Both the position numbers and the translations under genes were made by a program. This document shows positions 4,934 through 6,215 of a DNA stretch of 6,215 nt, piece by piece (the stretch's first letter is position 1; each line of letters starts with the position of its first letter). The DNA is from Nocardioides sp. (GTDB lineage: Bacteria; Actinomycetota; Actinomycetes; Propionibacteriales; Nocardioidaceae). The stretch lies in the NCBI GenBank assembly GCA_031177735.1, contig JAPSKJ010000137.1:1-6215 (forward strand), read 5' to 3'. Under the pieces are notes generated by a model. It was not told where the DNA came from. It did not search any database and saw only the letters and a list, made by a program, of their open reading frames with translations.

Positions 4934-6060
4934 GCCACGACGCAAGCACGGCCCACTCCGACGGTTCCGACGGCGTCGTGCTGCACGCGCCCCGTAACCG
5001 GCCAATCGACGGTGACTTCGATGCCACCGCCGTCACCTTCGCCGCGATGGCGCTCTTCGACCAGCTCGATGAGGCCCAGCGCGCCCGCATCGTCATCCCG
5101 ATGGATGACGCCAACCGAACCAACTGGAACTTCCTGCCCGAGTCGGGCCGCCGGGGGGTTCCGTTGCGCGACATGAACGACACCCAGCGCTATCTGGCAC
5201 ACCGCGTCATCGCCCAGAGCATGTCGGTCACCGGGTACGCCAAGGTCGTCCAGGTGATGTCCCTCGAGGGCGTTCTGCGCGAGCTCAACACCGACGTGTT
5301 CGGCCACGTCGCGCCGTACTTCCGGGATCCCCAGGGCTACTTCCTGACGTTCTTCGACCAGCCCCAGCCCGACAGCAACTGGGGGTGGCGGCTCGTCGGT
5401 CACCACCTGTCGCTGAACTTCACGGTCGTCGGCCAGGACCGTCTGGCCGTCACCCCGCTGCTCCTCGGAAGCGAGCCCGCCAAGCTGGGGCCGTTCCGCA
5501 TCCTCGGCGACGAGGAGGACCGCGCCTTCGGTCTCCTCAACAGCCTCGACCCCGACCAGGTACGAGCGGCGACCATCCACCCCGTGCCGCCGCCTGACTT
5601 CGTGACCCGGTGCGTCCCCTTCATCGGCGAGGAGGAGTGGCCCGATGTCCACGGCGTGGGCAGACGCGACGCCATGATCACCGACGAGGATCGATACGCG
5701 CTGCGCTACCTCAAGGGCCAGCCCCGCGGCCTCTCCCGAGCGGCGATGACCGCCGCCCAGACAGCTGCGTTCGACGAGCTCCTCGCGTCCTTCCTCAGCA
5801 ACGTGAAGGACGCTCAGATCGGTCGCGAGATGGATCGCATTCGCCGCGCCGACGATGACCAGCTCCATTTCGTGTGGGCCGGCGGCCACCGCCTCGACCT
5901 GCCGCACTACTTCCGGATCGAGGGCCCGGTTACGCTCATCGAGTTCGACAACACCGAGGACAACGCCAACCACGTCCACGCTGTATGGCGCGACCCGAGC
6001 AACGACTTCGGCATCGACCTCCTCGCCGAGCACCGGGCCGCCCAGCACCGGCACGAGTGA
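4930..6060 (+). CDS. DUF3500 family protein of unknown function
   Basis: A 376-residue protein matching, by remembered signatures, the DUF3500 family, for which I know no established reaction. Family hallmarks in order: WNFLPESGRRGVPLRDM from W66, the 'LS..GY.K' type segment MSVTGYAKVVQVMSLEGVL, RDPQGYFLTFF and WGWRLVGHHLSLNF with H158-H159, an FRILGDEEDRAFGLLNSLD segment, a helical stretch with GLSRAAMTAAQ, FVWAGG with W316, and the C-terminal block LIEFDNTEDNANHVHAVWRD with H348 and H350 followed by DFG. The repeated His and Trp motifs resemble a metal or redox active site, but this is inference. No signal peptide or membrane segment is seen, so it is probably cytosolic. The ATG overlaps the cupin stop (ATGA) and has a fair ribosome site, GAGG at 4918-4921. 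It is the last gene before a hairpin. Family call is strong; function is unknown. Confidence 0.88.
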   Translation: MSHDASTAHSDGSDGVVLHAPRNRPIDGDFDATAVTFAAMALFDQLDEAQRARIVIPMDDANRTNWNFLPESGRRGVPLRDMNDTQRYLAHRVIAQSMSVTGYAKVVQVMSLEGVLRELNTDVFGHVAPYFRDPQGYFLTFFDQPQPDSNWGWRLVGHHLSLNFTVVGQDRLAVTPLLLGSEPAKLGPFRILGDEEDRAFGLLNSLDPDQVRAATIHPVPPPDFVTRCVPFIGEEEWPDVHGVGRRDAMITDEDRYALRYLKGQPRGLSRAAMTAAQTAAFDELLASFLSNVKDAQIGREMDRIRRADDDQLHFVWAGGHRLDLPHYFRIEGPVTLIEFDNTEDNANHVHAVWRDPSNDFGIDLLAEHRAAQHRHE

Positions 6061-6066
6061 GGGGCT

Positions 6067-6105
6067 CTCGGAACTCCGACGCGCTGGGGGTCGTCCGGTT
6101 CCGAG
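6067..6105 (+). terminator. Putative terminator hairpin after the DUF3500 gene
   Basis: CTCGGAAC at 6067-6074 pairs perfectly with GTTCCGAG at 6098-6105, and an inner CGAC (6077-6080) can pair with GTCG (6090-6093), giving an 8-bp outer and 4-bp inner stem. It begins six bases after the stop codon, the usual place for termination. No T-tract follows, which is common for terminators in high-GC actinobacteria but leaves the call uncertain. Confidence 0.45.
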
Positions 6106-6207
6106 CCGGTGAGCGACCTCGGGCCGGCCTCGCCCTGCGCGATCTGGTCGTAGCCGGCTCGGCCGCCTTCTGGTCCGTCATGGCCGAAACCCCGTGATCG
6201 AGTTCGT

Positions 6208-6215
6208 GAAGAGGA
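6208..6215 (+). promoter_or_regulatory. Shine-Dalgarno-like sequence at the window edge
   Basis: GAAGAGGA is the last eight bases of the window and resembles a good ribosome binding site. If real, another rightward gene starts a few bases past the edge. A GTG at 6194 opens a short reading frame to the edge (begins MIEFVKR) but lacks its own ribosome site, so the outside start is preferred. Confidence 0.4.

Noticed and set aside
4852..6054. Minus-strand open frame of 400 codons opposite DUF3500
   Set aside because: Same type of antisense shadow; the sense frame holds the DUF3500 motifs and a proper start coupled to the cupin.
6194..6215. GTG-initiated coding start at the right edge
   Set aside because: Only seven codons are visible and no ribosome site precedes it; GAAGAGGA at the very end better fits a gene starting outside the window.

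Overview
The window looks like chromosomal DNA of a high-GC actinomycete (a Nocardioides/Rhodococcus/Arthrobacter-type organism is an inference, not a determination). Base composition is strongly GC, codon third positions are nearly all G or C, and the gene set is of the type found in actinobacterial catabolic clusters. No rRNA, tRNA, CRISPR array, insertion sequence or phage gene was seen.

Layout: a GntR-family (FadR/FCD subgroup) regulator is read leftward from 644 and runs off the left edge. A 110-base divergent control region (645-754) separates it from six genes all read rightward: an MhpA-like FAD-dependent aromatic hydroxylase (755-2344), an HSL-type alpha/beta hydrolase (2473-3249), a SnoaL/NTF2-like protein (3305-3748), a fumarylacetoacetate-hydrolase-family enzyme (3767-4585), a small cupin (4592-4933) and a DUF3500 protein of unknown function (4930-6060). 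Gaps shrink along the set: 128, 55, 18 and 6 bases, then a 4-base ATGA overlap, so the last four genes at least are probably one transcript. A hairpin follows the last stop codon. A Shine-Dalgarno-like GAAGAGGA occupies the last eight bases, suggesting another rightward gene starting just outside.

Working model (inference): the regulator responds to a carboxylate or other small ligand and controls an operon that breaks down an aromatic or polyketide-like compound. The flavoprotein would hydroxylate the ring, the esterase would release an acyl or lactone group, the NTF2-fold protein could isomerise or dehydrate an intermediate, and the FAH-family enzyme would hydrolyse a C-C bond of an acylpyruvate or 1,3-diketone (or isomerise it). 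No recognised ring-cleavage dioxygenase lies in the window. The cupin lacks the canonical metal-binding histidines, and the DUF3500 protein, with strongly conserved-looking His/Trp motifs, has no assigned role. The cupin-DUF3500 pair is the least explained part and the best candidate for undescribed biochemistry. Two further points are a palindrome overlying the probable hydroxylase promoter and a likely leaderless start for the regulator.
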